This document shows positions 9,402 to 20,299 of a stretch of DNA of 64,000 nt, in pieces. The translations under genes and the position numbers were made by a program. This DNA is from Deltaproteobacteria bacterium (GTDB lineage Bacteria; Myxococcota_A; Polyangia; GCA-2747355; JADLHG01). Location of the stretch: contig JADLHG010000004.1 in the NCBI GenBank assembly GCA_020848905.1, positions 124,001 through 188,000 of the forward strand, given 5' to 3'. How positions within the stretch are numbered: position 1 is the first letter of the stretch; every line of letters begins with the position of its first letter. The notes under the pieces are model-generated. The model searched no databases and was not told where the DNA came from. It saw only the letters and a list, made by a program, of their open reading frames with translations.

Positions 9402-10715
9402 TTGGAAAAACGATTCGTCCTGGACACGAACGTCCTGCTGCACGATCCGCGCGCCGTCGAGCACTTCGGGGACAAGGAGGTGGTGATTCCGATCTACGTC
9501 CTCGAGGAGATCGACGGCTTCAAGCGCGAGCTGAGCGAGCGGGGACGCAACGCGCGAGTCTTTACCCGGTACCTCGACCAGCTGCGCTCGAACGGCGCGC
9601 GGCTCTCCGACGGCGTACCGACGGAGAGCGGGGGTCGCATCCGGGTAGCCTTCGTGCGCTCGCCCACCGAGGGGGTGGAGGGGAAGCGGCCGCGGCTGAG
9701 CGCCGACGAGCTCATCTTGGCCGTCGCGCAGGAGGAGCAGCGCCGGAGCCCCAACGTCCCGGTCATCTTCGTGACGAAGGACGTGAACCTGCGCATTCGT
9801 GCGGACGCGCTCGGTCTGCAGGCCGTGGACTACCTCGACGAGCGCGTGGAGATCTCGGAGCTCTACAGCGGGGTGCGCGACCTCGAGGTGCAGGGCGAGA
9901 TGGTGGACCGCCTCTACTCCGAGGGGGTCATGCCCGCGCCCGGCGACCTGTTGCCGAACGAGTATGCGCTCGTCAAGGACAAGGCCAACGCGGGTCACGC
10001 GGCGCTCGCGCGCTACGACGATCAGCACCGCACTCTCGTCGCGCTCCGGCGGGTACGCGACGGGGTGTGGGGGATCCGGCCGCGCAACAAGGAACAGGCC
10101 TTCGCCCTCGACCTCCTCCTGCAGGACGACGTCAAGCTCGTCACGCTGGTGGGCAAGGCCGGGACGGGCAAGACCCTGCTCGCCATCGCCGCCGGGCTGC
10201 ACAAGGTCGTCGAGGACCGCGCGTACCACAAGCTCCTCGTCAGTCGGCCGATCTTCCCGCTCGGCCGCGACATCGGCTTCCTCCCGGGGGACCTCGAGGA
10301 CAAGCTCAACCCGTGGATGCAGCCCATCTTCGACAACCTGGAGCTCCTCATGGGGGGGGCCAAGGGAGAGCGCAAGGAGCGCGGCTACCGGGAGCTCCTC
10401 GACCTGGGTTACGTCGAGGTGGAGCCGCTGACCTACATCCGCGGGCGTTCGCTCCCCAACCAGTTCATGATCGTGGACGAGGCGCAGAACCTGACCCCCC
10501 ACGAGGTGAAGACGATCATCACGCGCGTGGGCGACAACACCAAGATCATCCTCACGGGCGACCCCTACCAGATCGACAACCCGTACGTGGACTCGGCGAG
10601 CAACGGCCTCTCGACCGTCGTCGAGCGGTTCAAGGGCGAGCGGCTGGCCGGCCACGTGACGCTCTTCAAGGGTGAGCGCTCCGAGCTCGCCGAGCTGGCC
10701 GCGAACATGCTCTGA
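9402..10715 (+). CDS. PIN-domain/PhoH-family ATPase
   Basis: 437 residues in the PhoH2/YlaK architecture. An N-terminal PIN ribonuclease domain (FVLDTNVLLHD, acidic Asp8; later TKDVNLRIRA) is fused to a PhoH ATPase with Walker A GKAGTGKTLLAIAAG and Walker B FMIVDEAQN, then TGDPYQIDNPY. Family knowledge: PhoH2 proteins are ATP-dependent RNA helicase/nucleases, some linked to toxin-antitoxin behaviour. No small partner ORF precedes it. The start is TTG at 9402, 5 bases after the GGDEF stop; no ATG/GTG gives the PIN N-terminus, and there is no strong Shine-Dalgarno, implying coupling to the upstream gene. Confidence 0.9.
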   Translation: MEKRFVLDTNVLLHDPRAVEHFGDKEVVIPIYVLEEIDGFKRELSERGRNARVFTRYLDQLRSNGARLSDGVPTESGGRIRVAFVRSPTEGVEGKRPRLSADELILAVAQEEQRRSPNVPVIFVTKDVNLRIRADALGLQAVDYLDERVEISELYSGVRDLEVQGEMVDRLYSEGVMPAPGDLLPNEYALVKDKANAGHAALARYDDQHRTLVALRRVRDGVWGIRPRNKEQAFALDLLLQDDVKLVTLVGKAGTGKTLLAIAAGLHKVVEDRAYHKLLVSRPIFPLGRDIGFLPGDLEDKLNPWMQPIFDNLELLMGGAKGERKERGYRELLDLGYVEVEPLTYIRGRSLPNQFMIVDEAQNLTPHEVKTIITRVGDNTKIILTGDPYQIDNPYVDSASNGLSTVVERFKGERLAGHVTLFKGERSELAELAANML

Positions 10716-10773
10716 CCGCTCGGGGGGAGGGCACCCCCGCCGGAACCAACTCCCCTGGAGAGGCGAGGGCGGC

Positions 10774-11706
10774 ATGCAGGACCACGCGCGGGCCTTCCTC
10801 GACAGCCTGCTCCACGAGCGCCGGCTCTCACCGCACACCGCGCGGGCCTACGGGCACGACCTCGACGAATTTATGGCGTTTCTGCGGGCGCGACTCGGTC
10901 GCGAGCCCGCCCTTGGTGACCTTGACATCCCCCAGGTGCGTGGCTACCTTGCCTCGCTGTTCGAGCGGAATGACGCGAGCACCATCTCGAGGAAACTGAG
11001 CAGTCTGAGGAGTTTTGGCGCCTTCCTGGTGCGACGCGGCGTACGCCCCGACAATCCCGTCAAGCTGGTATCCATGCCCAAACGGGCCAAGGTGTTGCCG
11101 CGCTTTCTGAGCGTGGATGAGGCCTTTGGGCTGGTGGGAGCGGTGGCGGGCGACGACGCGGCGCCCGTTCGGGATCGGGCGATGGTCGAGCTGCTCTACG
11201 CGGCGGGGCTCCGGGTCTCCGAGCTCTGCGCGCTGGACCTCGGGGACCTGGAGCTGGATCAGGCGATGGTGCGCGTGCGGCACGGCAAGGGAGACAAGGC
11301 GCGCGTGGTGCCCATGGGGCGACCCGCGGTCGAGGCGCTCCAGCTCTACCTCGCGGCGCGCGGCGGCTTCCGGCACCCGAAGCACGGTGGACAGGATCCG
11401 TACGCGGTGTTCCTCAACCAGCGCGGCGGGCGGCTGACAGTGCGGTCGGTGGCGCGCATCGTGGGGCGTGCGGGCCTCGCGGCGGGGACCCGCGGCCGCG
11501 TGAGTCCGCATGCGCTGCGACACTCGTGCGCGACCCACCTCCTCGACGGAGGCGCCGACCTTCGTTCGATCCAGGAGATCCTCGGCCACGCCAGTCTGCA
11601 GACCACGCAGCGTTACACGCACGTGAGCATCGACCACCTGATGAAGGTCTACGACGCTGCCCACCCACGCGCGGTGGCGGTGCGGGAGAAGAAGGCCAAG
11701 CCATGA
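10774..11706 (+). CDS. xerC: Tyrosine recombinase XerC
   Basis: 310 residues, the normal Xer length. The N-terminal SAM-like core-binding domain ([16 protein letters not shown]) is followed by a catalytic domain with the full set of residues: Arg147 (GLRVSEL), Lys172 (GKGDKAR), His246 and Arg249 (HALRH), His272 (LGHAS) and nucleophile Tyr281 (TQRYTHVS). It resolves chromosome dimers at dif with a XerD partner. Start ATG 10774 follows a purine-rich GGAGAGGCGAGGG. Its stop overlaps the hslV start (ATGA). The xerC-hslV-hslU order is conserved in other phyla (for example the Bacillus codV-clpQ-clpY locus), which favours XerC over XerD. Confidence 0.92.
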   Translation: MQDHARAFLDSLLHERRLSPHTARAYGHDLDEFMAFLRARLGREPALGDLDIPQVRGYLASLFERNDASTISRKLSSLRSFGAFLVRRGVRPDNPVKLVSMPKRAKVLPRFLSVDEAFGLVGAVAGDDAAPVRDRAMVELLYAAGLRVSELCALDLGDLELDQAMVRVRHGKGDKARVVPMGRPAVEALQLYLAARGGFRHPKHGGQDPYAVFLNQRGGRLTVRSVARIVGRAGLAAGTRGRVSPHALRHSCATHLLDGGADLRSIQEILGHASLQTTQRYTHVSIDHLMKVYDAAHPRAVAVREKKAKP

Positions 11707-12287
11707 GCACGCGGATCCATCGTCGAGGGGCGGAGCACGAGCTCACGCTGAGACCCGAGATCCGGAGCACGACGATCCTCGCGCTCCGACACAAGGGCGT
11801 CACGGTGATGGCCGGCGACGGTCAGGTCACCATGAACGGAACGATCGTCAAGGGCACGGCCCGCAAGGTGCGCCGCAGCGCCGAAGGACGGATCGTGGCC
11901 GGCTTCGCCGGGTCCGCCGCCGACGGCATGACGCTCTTCGACCGCTTCGAAGCGAAGCTCAAGGAGTACGGCGGCAACCTGACGCGGGCCGCGGTGGAGC
12001 TGGCCAAGGACTGGCGCACCGATCGGCTCCTGCGACGGCTCGAGGCGCTGATGATCGTCGCCGATCGCGAGCGCATCTTCCTGCTATCGGGGACCGGCGA
12101 CGTCATCGAGCCCGACGGCGGCGTGGTGGGGATCGGGTCGGGCGGATCGTACGCCACCTCCGCAGCGCGGGCGCTCGTCCGGCATACCGAGCTCGACGCC
12201 CGGTCGATCGCCGAGTCCGCCATGACCATCGCCGCGGAGATCTGCGTCTACACCAACCGAGAACTGGTCATCGAGGAGCTGTCGTGA
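11703..12287 (+). CDS. hslV: HslV (ClpQ) peptidase subunit with N-terminal propeptide
   Basis: 194 residues; the proteasome-like peptidase of the HslUV ATP-dependent protease. The expected catalytic N-terminal Thr is in RSTTILALR, but it lies at residue 23 rather than directly after the initiator Met. No ATG, GTG or TTG sits just before it, so a 22-residue propeptide must be removed, presumably autocatalytically between Ser22 and Thr23. Short propeptides occur in other HslVs; this one looks unusually long. The motifs AGDGQVT and [10 protein letters not shown] are conserved. It overlaps xerC (ATGA) and hslU (GTGA), so the three genes are translationally coupled. Confidence 0.93.
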   Translation: MSTRIHRRGAEHELTLRPEIRSTTILALRHKGVTVMAGDGQVTMNGTIVKGTARKVRRSAEGRIVAGFAGSAADGMTLFDRFEAKLKEYGGNLTRAAVELAKDWRTDRLLRRLEALMIVADRERIFLLSGTGDVIEPDGGVVGIGSGGSYATSAARALVRHTELDARSIAESAMTIAAEICVYTNRELVIEELS

Positions 12288-13660
12288 AGGCCATCGCTAC
12301 CACCGAATCCCTGACGCCCCGGGCCATCGTCCAGGAGCTGGATCGCTACATCATCGGGCAGCGGGACGCGAAGCGCGCCGTGGCCATCGCGCTGCGCAAC
12401 AGGTGGCGCCGACAGCAGGTGTCGGCCGAGCTGCGCGACGAGATCTACCCCAAGAACATCATCATGATCGGGCCGACCGGGGTGGGGAAGACCGAGATCG
12501 CGCGCCGGCTGGCGAAGCTCGCGCAGGCCCCCTTCATCAAGGTGGAGGCCTCGAAGTTCACCGAGGTCGGGTACGTGGGGCGCGACGTCGAGTCCATGAT
12601 CCGCGACCTCACGGAGATCGGGATCAACCTAGTGAAGGGCGAAGAGCGCGAGCGCGTGCGCGTCGAGGCGAAGAAGCACGCCGAACGGCGGTTGCTCGAC
12701 CTGCTCTTGCCCGAAGCGCCATCGGATCACCCCTTCGCCGACCGTCCCGAAGAGGCGGGGGGGGCGCGCCCGCCGGTGGAGGGGACGCGCCGCAAGATGC
12801 TCCAGCTCCTGCGCGACGGGAAGCTCAACGACCGCGAGGTCGAGCTCGACGTGCAGGATCGCACCGTGCCGGTCTTCGAGAACTTCAGCCAGCACGGCAT
12901 GGAGGAGATGGTCGTCAACATCTCCGACATGTTCGGCAACGCCTTCCCGCGGCGGACCAAGAAGCGGCGGCTGAAGGTTCCCGAGGCGCAGGCGATTCTC
13001 GAGGAGGAGGAGGCGGCGCGCCTCATCGACTCGGAGAACGTGGTGAAGGAGGCGGTGCGCCGGGTGGAGAACTCGGGGATCGTGTTCATCGACGAGATCG
13101 ACAAGGTCTCGAGCCGGGAGAGCGGCGGGGGGGGACCCGACGTGAGCCGCGAGGGAGTGCAGCGCGATCTGCTCCCAGTGATCGAGGGCTCGACGGTGAC
13201 GACGAAGTATGGCCCGGTCCAGACCGACCACATCCTCTTCATCGCCTCGGGCGCCTTCCACGTGGCGAAGCCCTCCGACCTCATCCCGGAGCTGCAGGGC
13301 CGCTTCCCGATCCGCGTCGAGCTGCAGCCGCTCACGCGCGACGACTTCATCCGCATTCTCACGGAGCCGAAGAACGCGCTCTGCGCGCAGTACGAGGCGC
13401 TCCTGGCCACCGAAGGGATCCAGGTCCAGTTCGGCGAGGATGCGGTGGCGGAGGTGGCCCGGATCGCCGCCGAGGTGAACGACCGCATGGAGAACATCGG
13501 CGCACGGCGGTTGCACACGATCCTGGAGAAGCTCCTCGAGGAGCTCAGCTTCGAGGCGCCGGACATCGGGCCCCAGACCATCTCGGTCACGGCGCACTAC
13601 GTGAATGAGCGGCTCCAGGCGGTCCTGGCCAGCGACGACCTCTCTCGCTACATCCTGTAG
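12284..13660 (+). CDS. hslU: HslU (ClpY) ATPase subunit
   Basis: 458 residues. AAA+ unfoldase that feeds substrates to HslV. Walker A is [11 protein letters not shown], the substrate-gripping pore loop is GYVGR (residues 96-100), Walker B is [10 protein letters not shown], and the C-terminus ends in LSRYIL, the tail that inserts into HslV to activate it. The intermediate I-domain is present between about 110 and 240. The start is GTG overlapping the hslV stop as GTGA; the upstream coding end serves as its context. Confidence 0.97.
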   Translation: MKAIATTESLTPRAIVQELDRYIIGQRDAKRAVAIALRNRWRRQQVSAELRDEIYPKNIIMIGPTGVGKTEIARRLAKLAQAPFIKVEASKFTEVGYVGRDVESMIRDLTEIGINLVKGEERERVRVEAKKHAERRLLDLLLPEAPSDHPFADRPEEAGGARPPVEGTRRKMLQLLRDGKLNDREVELDVQDRTVPVFENFSQHGMEEMVVNISDMFGNAFPRRTKKRRLKVPEAQAILEEEEAARLIDSENVVKEAVRRVENSGIVFIDEIDKVSSRESGGGGPDVSREGVQRDLLPVIEGSTVTTKYGPVQTDHILFIASGAFHVAKPSDLIPELQGRFPIRVELQPLTRDDFIRILTEPKNALCAQYEALLATEGIQVQFGEDAVAEVARIAAEVNDRMENIGARRLHTILEKLLEELSFEAPDIGPQTISVTAHYVNERLQAVLASDDLSRYIL

Positions 13661-13762
13661 GGGGTGTCCCGCCCCGCCGACGTCCTTCGACGCGCTCGCT
13701 TTGGCCCGGTCCTACCACCCTTCCGCGCGCCTCGAGGGCCCCTGTCGCGGCCCCGGTGGCAA

Positions 13763-13791
13763 TCGACTCCGCCGTGGGGATCGGCTAATGT
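13763..13791 (+). promoter_or_regulatory. Possible promoter of the J-domain gene
   Basis: TCGACT, 17-base spacer, TAATGT. The predicted +1 (about 13798) falls on an in-frame GTG, and a strong AGGAGGTG stretch (13793-13800) overlaps it. Either a leaderless GTG start or a leader to the ATG at 13843 is possible. Confidence 0.35.
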
Positions 13792-13842
13792 CAGGAGGTG
13801 GTCGGCCACCGCCGACACGGACGCGTAGCACACAGGCCATCC

Positions 13843-15453
13843 ATGCCGCACGGCGCACACATCGACGGCCTCGGGGACCGCGCGTTGCCGGTCAGGCTGG
13901 CGCGCGACGCCGACTTCAGCCGAGCGGCGCTCAGCGCGCAAGAGGGCTTCGTGCTCTCGCGCATCGACGGGTCCACGACGATCGAGATGCTGTGCGTCAT
14001 CTCGGGCCTCGGCGAGAACACCACGGTGGAGATCCTGCGGCGCTTGCACGCCCACGGACTGATCTCGGTCGGCGACGAGAGAACGGCGAAGCCCCAGGGC
14101 TCGCCGGCGCCGGCCTCGCCCAAGGTAGCGGCCCCTTCCACGCCGGTGGTGAACCCAGAGCCCGTTGCGGGCGCGGCGCGTGCCAGCGTCGCGCACGTCG
14201 AGCTCCCGCCCCACGAAGAGGGGCTCGAGATCAAGGTGGAGGTGCGGCAGCGACTTCGCATGTTCCACAGCCGGCTCCGCGAGATGAACTTCTTCGAGCT
14301 GCTCGAGGTGGACGTCGCCGCCGACACCAAGGAGATCCGGCGCGCCTACTTCTCGCGGAGCAAGGAGTTCCATCCGGACCGCTACTTCAACCGCAACATC
14401 GGCCCATACAAGGAGATGCTCGCCGAGGTCTTCAAGCAGATCGCCGCAGCCTACAAGTTCCTGGAGGACGAGGGCCAGCGGCTGGAGTACCGCGAGACCC
14501 TGGTGAGAGAGGCGGAGGAGTCCCAGCTCCGTCAGCAACTCCGCGAGCAGGCGAACGAGGTGCTGGCGGCCGAGCTCGGGATCCGAGCCAGCGCCTCGGG
14601 TACCGGGCTCGACCAGGGCAGCGGCGAGTACTCGTTCGTCCGGAACGTACGGGCGAGGGCGGTGAGCGAGCGGGGACCCCGGTCCGATGCGGCCGTGGGC
14701 GAGGAGGGAGAGGCTGCAGCGCCGTCGACGCGGAGAGGGGCGGGCAGCGTCGAGCGCCCTCTGACGGGGCCCGTGGCGCCGGCGAGTGTGGGGGCGCCAG
14801 CGTCCCAGGTCCACGCGGCGGAGCCCGTCGCGGCAGGGGCCGTCGAGGAGCCGGCGGCCGAGGACCCCGAGCGGGAAGCGCGTCGGGAGCAGGATCGGCA
14901 GCGTCGGCGGCGACTGACCGGCGCGAACCCTGTGCTCGCGCGACAACGCCGCGCCCGTGGCTTCTTCGAGAGCGGGGTCAAGCAGATGGAGGCGGGCAAG
15001 TGGCTCGCCGCAGCGGCGAGCTTCAAGTTGGCCATCACCTTCGACGAGACGGACGCGGAGTATCAGCGGCGGTACGAAGAAGCGGTGGACAAGTCCCGCA
15101 GCCAGACGGGCGAGGGGTACTTCAAGCGCGCCCTGTTCGAGGAATCGGTGGGGAGGCTCGACGCAGCGGGGCAGCTCTTCGCCCGGGCCGCGGACGTCTT
15201 TCCGTGCGCCCCGTACCTGCAGAAGGCCGCGCGGGCGATGCTCTGGGCGGAAGACTTGAATAAAGCTAAAGAATATGCTACGAAGGCCGTTCAGGTCGAT
15301 CCGACTTCCGCGGACGCGCGACTGAGTCTGGCGCGGGTTTGCCTGGCGGCGGGGCTCAAGAAGAACGCCCGCCGCGAGGTGGACATGGCGCTCAGGCTCG
15401 ATCCGAAGAGCCAGGAAGCCCAGGACCTCCTGAAGGAGATTCGGCGCGGCTAG
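13843..15453 (+). CDS. J-domain (DnaJ-like) TPR protein
   Basis: 536 residues from the ATG at 13843; a GTG 45 bases upstream is an alternative start. Residues about 25-80 form a small domain (GFVLSRIDGSTTIEML...) also found at the C-terminus of the protein encoded after the Hsp70. A J domain follows (about 147-215) with the essential HPD tripeptide at 177-179 (KEFHPDRYF). Then comes a low-complexity Ala/Glu/Pro linker and a C-terminal TPR region (about 370-536). It lacks the Gly/Phe and zinc-finger regions of true DnaJ, so it is a specialised co-chaperone. Its position 95 bases before a non-canonical Hsp70 makes that protein its likely partner. Confidence 0.85.
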   Translation: MPHGAHIDGLGDRALPVRLARDADFSRAALSAQEGFVLSRIDGSTTIEMLCVISGLGENTTVEILRRLHAHGLISVGDERTAKPQGSPAPASPKVAAPSTPVVNPEPVAGAARASVAHVELPPHEEGLEIKVEVRQRLRMFHSRLREMNFFELLEVDVAADTKEIRRAYFSRSKEFHPDRYFNRNIGPYKEMLAEVFKQIAAAYKFLEDEGQRLEYRETLVREAEESQLRQQLREQANEVLAAELGIRASASGTGLDQGSGEYSFVRNVRARAVSERGPRSDAAVGEEGEAAAPSTRRGAGSVERPLTGPVAPASVGAPASQVHAAEPVAAGAVEEPAAEDPEREARREQDRQRRRRLTGANPVLARQRRARGFFESGVKQMEAGKWLAAAASFKLAITFDETDAEYQRRYEEAVDKSRSQTGEGYFKRALFEESVGRLDAAGQLFARAADVFPCAPYLQKAARAMLWAEDLNKAKEYATKAVQVDPTSADARLSLARVCLAAGLKKNARREVDMALRLDPKSQEAQDLLKEIRRG

Positions 15454-15475
15454 CCGAGGCCTAGTGCCCTCGGCT
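15452..15475 (+). other. Stem-loop between the J-domain gene and the Hsp70 gene
   Basis: Perfect 8-base arms AGCCGAGG/CCTCGGCT around an 8-base loop, starting at the stop codon of the J-domain gene. No U-run follows. It could lower read-through or stabilise the upstream mRNA end. Confidence 0.4.
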
Positions 15476-15548
15476 GGGAGAGAGTCGCGCTCGCAGCGGA
15501 GCAGTATCTCCCGGTCAAGGTGCCAGGGGAGAGCGACGGGAATCCACG

Positions 15549-17378
<1,830 letters not shown>

Positions 17379-17490
17379 GCCGCCCGTGAGCCGACGCCGC
17401 GCGAGCGAGCTTCGCCTCCGCTTGCGGGAGGCGACCAACGAGCGGGGGAACCCCGCGACTGCGATCCCGGGGGCCGGAAAGTAGCAGAGG

Positions 17491-19041
17491 ATGTCCGACG
17501 CCGAGTCCACCGCGCATGCTCTCGTAGAGGAAGGGTTGCAGCTCTACGGACGCGGGCGCCTGGAGGAAGCCCTCTCGCGCTGGCGGCAGGCGCTGGCCCT
17601 CGTCCCCGGCTTCGAACGCGCCGAAGAGTACGTCCGTTACGTCGAGGACAATCGAGCGGCGCTCGAGGCCACCTTTCAGCCGATGACAGCGGGAGCAGCC
17701 GACGAAGCGGCCACCGAGGGGGCAGCCGACGAAGACCTGGACGTGGACGTGGACCTCGGTGAACTCGAGGACTCCTCGCCGCGCAGCGCCTTCGACGGGC
17801 GCCCGCTCATCGTGCCGCAGGACGAGGTCTCCGAGGCGATTCGTCTCCCCCCGGAGGAAGGGATGGGAGCGGGGCGGGGGACGCGTCCGACGCAAGACCG
17901 CCTGCCGAGGATAGACCTGGACGGCAGTTCGCCCGAGCATTTCGGCGCGGACGAACGGACTCCGATGGGCCAGGTCACCTGGGAGATGGCCACGCCGGCC
18001 CCCGCGGAGCCGCAAGCAGAAGATCACACGCCTCGGTTGGAGCTGAGTCGCTGGCCCGACGACGTAGAGCAGCGTGGTGCTGCGGTGGGTGAGCCCGAGG
18101 TCCACGTCTCCGTCAGGCATTCGATGGACGCGATCACGAGACCCATCGACCTGAACGAGGTGCAGGGACTCCTCGAGCCCGAGGAGGAGCCCGAGCCTGC
18201 TGCGCCTCCGGAGGTGCCTCCGCGGCCGAAGGAGCGAGAGGATTCGCCCCGGCGGCCCACGCCCCTCACGCTGCTTCCGGGCGGAGCGGCCTTCGACGAC
18301 ACCGAGTTCGATCCTTTCGAGCCGACGCCGGTAGGGTTCAGCATCCCGGAGCCCGCGAGGATGGTGGGTGCGACGCAGGACGAGGTGCGGCAGGGGCGGC
18401 CTCCGTCGGGGGGCCGCGGCCGGGCGGAGTCGCCTCCTTCGGGGAGCCACGACAGACCCGTGGCTCCTCGGCCCGCTGGGGTCCCCCAGGGCCGATCGAG
18501 GGGACCGCAGGTTGGCGGGGCCGCATCGGAATGGATGCGGCCGCAAGAGCCCGACGCGCGCGGAGCGGCGGTTTCGAGCAGCACGCTCCTCGGGCTGCCT
18601 ACGATGGCGAGCGAGGTCTCGCACGCCCCGGGCGTGGGCGCGACGCCGGTGAACGAAGAGCGCGCGGACACCATGCTCGATGGGGCGCGTCAGCTCTACG
18701 AGCAGGGCACCTTCGAGGGCTCCCTCTGGCTTTGCCAGCGCGTCCTGGCGCTCGAGCCCCGCAATCGCGAGGCGACCGAGTTGCTCGAGCTGAACCGCAA
18801 CGTGCTGCTCGCCCACTACGAGCGACAGCTCGGTGACCTCGGACAGACCCCCGAGGTGCGGCTCGCGCCCCAGGAGGTGCTCTGGCACAAGCTCGACCAC
18901 CGAGCCGGCTTCTTGCTGGCTCAGATCGACGGGTCCATCTCGTTCGAGGACATCCTCGACGTGAGCGGCATGAGCCGGTTCGAGGCGTGCCGCATCCTGG
19001 CTCAGCTCCTCGAGCAGCGGGTCATCGGTCTCAAGGGGTAG
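17491..19041 (+). CDS. TPR protein with a C-terminal domain shared with the J-domain protein
   Basis: 516 residues. It opens with a TPR-like hairpin (ALVEEGLQLYGRGRLEEALS), passes through about 330 residues of acidic/proline-rich low-complexity linker, then has a second TPR-like pair (ARQLYEQGTFEGSLWLCQRV) and ends in a 45-residue domain. That last domain (GFLLAQIDGSISFEDILDVS) aligns without gaps to residues about 27-70 of the J-domain protein on the other side of the Hsp70. Third gene of the Hsp70 cassette. Its end overlaps the convergent engB end by 11 bases. Cytoplasmic; exact role unknown. Confidence 0.8.
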   Translation: MSDAESTAHALVEEGLQLYGRGRLEEALSRWRQALALVPGFERAEEYVRYVEDNRAALEATFQPMTAGAADEAATEGAADEDLDVDVDLGELEDSSPRSAFDGRPLIVPQDEVSEAIRLPPEEGMGAGRGTRPTQDRLPRIDLDGSSPEHFGADERTPMGQVTWEMATPAPAEPQAEDHTPRLELSRWPDDVEQRGAAVGEPEVHVSVRHSMDAITRPIDLNEVQGLLEPEEEPEPAAPPEVPPRPKEREDSPRRPTPLTLLPGGAAFDDTEFDPFEPTPVGFSIPEPARMVGATQDEVRQGRPPSGGRGRAESPPSGSHDRPVAPRPAGVPQGRSRGPQVGGAASEWMRPQEPDARGAAVSSSTLLGLPTMASEVSHAPGVGATPVNEERADTMLDGARQLYEQGTFEGSLWLCQRVLALEPRNREATELLELNRNVLLAHYERQLGDLGQTPEVRLAPQEVLWHKLDHRAGFLLAQIDGSISFEDILDVSGMSRFEACRILAQLLEQRVIGLKG

Positions 19042-19624
19042 CGGCGCTCGCGAACTGGTAGACCGCCTCGCGGAGCGCCTCGATGCTGGCGTCGTCCTCC
19101 GTCGAGACGAGCAGTGGTCGAGCGGCGAGGCCGAGGGCGGCCTTGGCTCTCTCGGCCGCGCCGAAGCGCTGAGCCTTCGAGAGCTTGTCTGCCTTGGTCA
19201 GCACGACCCGCCGCTCGAGCTCCCTCGCGCCGGCCCACGTCAGCAGCCCGGCCTCGTCCGGCCCCAGGTCCCGCCGAACGTCGCAGAGCACGAGGAGCGC
19301 GCGGAGCTGACGGCGCTCCTCGATGTAGCCTTCGATCAGCGGCGCCCACGCGTCGCGCTCGGACTTGGGCGCCTTCGCGTAGCCGTAGCCCGGGAGGTCG
19401 ACGAGGACGAAGGGGGGCCTGGCCGGCGCGGTGACGCGATAGAAGAAGAGCTGCCGCGTTCGTCCGGGCGTGCTCGAGGTGCGCGCGAGCCGACGGCGTG
19501 CAGTGATGGCGTTGATCAGCGATGACTTGCCGCAGTTGGATCGTCCCACGATCGCGATCTCTGGCAGATCGGATGTGGGTAGAGCCTTCAAGGTGCCGCA
19601 CGCGGCGAGGAGCTGCGCCTCCAT
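19031..19624 (-). CDS. engB: Ribosome biogenesis GTPase EngB/YsxC
   Basis: 197 residues, the usual length. G motifs in order: G1 GRSNCGKSSLI, G2 TPGRTR, G3 DLPGYGYAKAPK, G4 TKADKL and a G5-like STED. The family acts in large ribosomal subunit assembly. The start is ATG 19624 (MEAQLLAACG), with GGGACC but no strong Shine-Dalgarno sequence. It is divergent from coaE by only about 50 bases and converges with the preceding plus-strand gene with an 11-base overlap of coding ends. Confidence 0.94.
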   Translation of the reverse strand: MEAQLLAACGTLKALPTSDLPEIAIVGRSNCGKSSLINAITARRRLARTSSTPGRTRQLFFYRVTAPARPPFVLVDLPGYGYAKAPKSERDAWAPLIEGYIEERRQLRALLVLCDVRRDLGPDEAGLLTWAGARELERRVVLTKADKLSKAQRFGAAERAKAALGLAARPLLVSTEDDASIEALREAVYQFASAATP

Positions 19625-19634
19625 GGTCCCGTTG

Positions 19635-19663
19635 AGGTAACATGTCGGGACTCGGACCTTCAA
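19635..19663 (-). promoter_or_regulatory. Possible promoter of engB
   Basis: On the minus strand TTGAAG, 17-base spacer, TTACCT; the -10 ends 10 bases before the engB ATG, giving a very short leader. The coaE Shine-Dalgarno lies immediately beyond. Confidence 0.35.
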
Positions 19664-19675
19664 GTGGAGGCTGCG

Positions 19676-20299
19676 TTGTCGACCCCGCACCCCTTGCTCG
19701 TGGGCCTCACCGGCGGTATCGCGGCCGGGAAGACCACCGTCGCGGAGGTCTTCGCGGAGCTCGGGGCCGGCGTGGTGGATGCGGACCGACTCGCCCGCGA
19801 GGTGACTGCGCCAGGTGCTCCCGCTCTCGTCGAGATCGTCCGCGTGTTTGGGCACGAGGTCCTGGGGGCGGACGGCTCTCTCGACCGCGCGGCGCTCGGC
19901 AGACGGGTCTTCGTCGACCCTGCGGAACGCGCGAAGCTGGAGGCGATCACGCATCCGGCGATCGCGGCGGCTTCCGCGGCACGGCTCGAGCAACTGCGCG
20001 ACGCGGGGGCTCCGCTGCTCATCTACGAGGCCGCACTGCTGGTGGAGACGGGACGGTATCGGCAGATGGATCGTCTGGTCGTCGTCACGGCGACCGAGGA
20101 GGTCCGCGTCGCGCGCCTCATGGCGCGAAACGGTTTCACGCGAGCCGACGCGCTGGCTCGCTTGGCGGCGCAACTCCCCGAGGAGGAGAAGGTGCGCGTC
20201 GCCGACTACGTGGTCGACAACTCGGGCGCCCTGGCGGAGACTCGGCGCCAGGTGGAGGCGGTGTGGCGCGCCCTCACGCAAACGGAAAAGACGACATGA
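19676..20299 (+). CDS. coaE: Dephospho-CoA kinase
   Basis: 207 residues. Phosphorylates dephospho-CoA to CoA, the last step of CoA synthesis. P-loop GLTGGIAAGKTTVAEVF near the N-terminus, then VVDADRLAREV and the lid segment RLMARNGFTRADALARLAAQ characteristic of CoaE. I choose the TTG at 19676 because GGAGG lies exactly 5 bases upstream; the GTG at 19664 overlaps that Shine-Dalgarno and would add four residues. Its stop overlaps the next gene as ATGA. Confidence 0.92.
   Translation: MSTPHPLLVGLTGGIAAGKTTVAEVFAELGAGVVDADRLAREVTAPGAPALVEIVRVFGHEVLGADGSLDRAALGRRVFVDPAERAKLEAITHPAIAAASAARLEQLRDAGAPLLIYEAALLVETGRYRQMDRLVVVTATEEVRVARLMARNGFTRADALARLAAQLPEEEKVRVADYVVDNSGALAETRRQVEAVWRALTQTEKTT

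Noticed and set aside
9255-10838. Minus-strand open frame of 527 codons
   Set aside because: Antisense of the PIN-PhoH gene, rich in Leu/Arg/Val/Asp shadow patterns, without a recognisable domain or RBS.
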